30,832 bases of DNA from CAZNEZ01 sp964572475 (lineage in GTDB: Bacteria > Bacillota > Clostridia > Lachnospirales > Lachnospiraceae), in the NCBI GenBank assembly GCA_964572475.1, contig CAZNEZ010000024.1, positions 1 to 30,832 of the forward strand, read 5' to 3'. Positions 30,364 to 30,832 of this stretch are shown here, in pieces (positions within the stretch are counted from its first letter, which is position 1; each line of letters begins with the position of its first letter). Both the position numbers and the translations under genes were made by a program. The notes below the pieces were generated by a model that did not search any database, was not told where the DNA came from, and saw only the letters and a program-made list of their open reading frames with translations.

Positions 30364-30832
30364 ATGGCAGGTACAATTACAGCACCTATCGTTGATGGAC
30401 AGGTTCAGACTAATACAACACCTGATTACACATCATCGAACAAAGGAACAGATTCACTTGGTAAGGATGCATTTATGCAGATGTTAGTTACACAGATGCA
30501 ATATCAGGATCCACTTGAACCACAAGACAATTCACAATTCTTATCACAGCTTGCTCAATTCTCTTCATTGGAGGAAATGCAGAACATGACAAGTCAGCTT
30601 AATAATAATCAAGCACTTTCATTAGTTGGAAAGAATGTTATTATGGAAGTTGGTAAATCAACAGGAGCTTCAACAACAACGACAGTTGCAGGATACGTGC
30701 AGTATGTGCAGATGGTTGATGGAAAAGCTAAATTATCTATTAATGATAAACTTTATTCAATAGACGATCTTGATACAGTAATAGATGATAAGTATCTTGA
30801 TTCAATACTTGGTGGTTCAGATTCTACAACAG
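30364..30832 (+). CDS. flgD: Flagellar hook capping protein FlgD (3' end outside window)
   Basis: Starts with ATG at 30364 (AGGT at 30353-30356 is a modest ribosome binding site) and stays open to the window end (156 codons). The N-terminal hallmark is LGKDAFMQMLVTQMQYQDP, followed by LEPQDNSQFLSQLAQFSSLEEMQNM and ALSLVGKNVIMEV. FlgD caps the growing hook and directs FlgE assembly. The 72-bp gap after fliK holds a small TGC-GAAA-GCA hairpin near the ribosome binding site. The gene is cut by the window edge, not truncated biologically. Confidence 0.93.
   Translation, partial: MAGTITAPIVDGQVQTNTTPDYTSSNKGTDSLGKDAFMQMLVTQMQYQDPLEPQDNSQFLSQLAQFSSLEEMQNMTSQLNNNQALSLVGKNVIMEVGKSTGASTTTTVAGYVQYVQMVDGKAKLSINDKLYSIDDLDTVIDDKYLDSILGGSDSTT

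Overview
The window is AT-rich Gram-positive chromosomal DNA, almost entirely coding on the + strand, with GGAGG-type ribosome binding sites and several TTG/GTG starts. CodY, RNase J, IreB/RuvX/YrzB, a sigma-K-type gene without a pro-sequence, and a flagellar operon directly behind codY together point to the Firmicutes, class Clostridia. A motile Lachnospiraceae member (Lachnospira/Roseburia/Eubacterium-like) is the best guess. The genus is inference; I see no rRNA or tRNA gene to anchor it.

Layout. (1) 1-3.3 kb: a 14-bp tandem repeat, then rsmE, a NifS-type cysteine desulfurase and thiI, i.e. rRNA methylation and the sulfur-relay pair for 4-thiouridine. (2) 3.3-3.75 kb: the only minus-strand gene, an HPr-like protein that has lost its catalytic histidine, with tandem terminators and a duplicated intergenic segment. 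(3) 3.8-10.8 kb: mtaB, then a conserved run ireB-ruvX-yrzB-fur-rnj-mltG-like-trmR-trhP. The run resembles the Bacillus subtilis yrzL-yrrK-yrzB...yrrL-yrrM-yrrO region; fur and the RNase J gene lie between yrzB and the mltG-like gene. TrhP and TrmR make 5-methoxyuridine at the tRNA wobble position. (4) 10.8-12.3 kb: the 5' half of a sporulation sigma factor gene (sigK type) is joined out of frame to an acetylornithine-type aminotransferase gene lacking its 5' end. This is a rearrangement or an assembly junction and is the most unusual spot in the window. (5) 12.3-15.5 kb: an orphan coiled-coil/J-domain protein and a large STAND/LuxR-type (MalT-like) regulator. (6) 15.5-20.3 kb: yifB(comM)-dprA-topA behind a perfect-consensus sigma-A promoter. 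(7) 20.3-21.3 kb: codY with its own leader and terminator. (8) 21.4 kb to the end: the early flagellar operon flgB-flgC-fliE-fliF-fliG-fliH-fliI-fliJ-motE(ylxF)-fliK-flgD; flgD is cut by the window edge.

Regions 6-8 keep the B. subtilis order dprA-topA-...-codY-flgB..., but trmFO, codV/xerC and clpQ-clpY, which lie between topA and codY there, are absent. I found no CRISPR array, prophage, insertion sequence, toxin-antitoxin or defence system. Most of the window is conserved core genome. The points that deserve a second look are the sigK/argD junction, the structured sigK leader, the His-less HPr, the catalytic-domain-less MltG, the orphan J-domain and LuxR-type genes, and the duplicated 3' ends of nifS and thiI.
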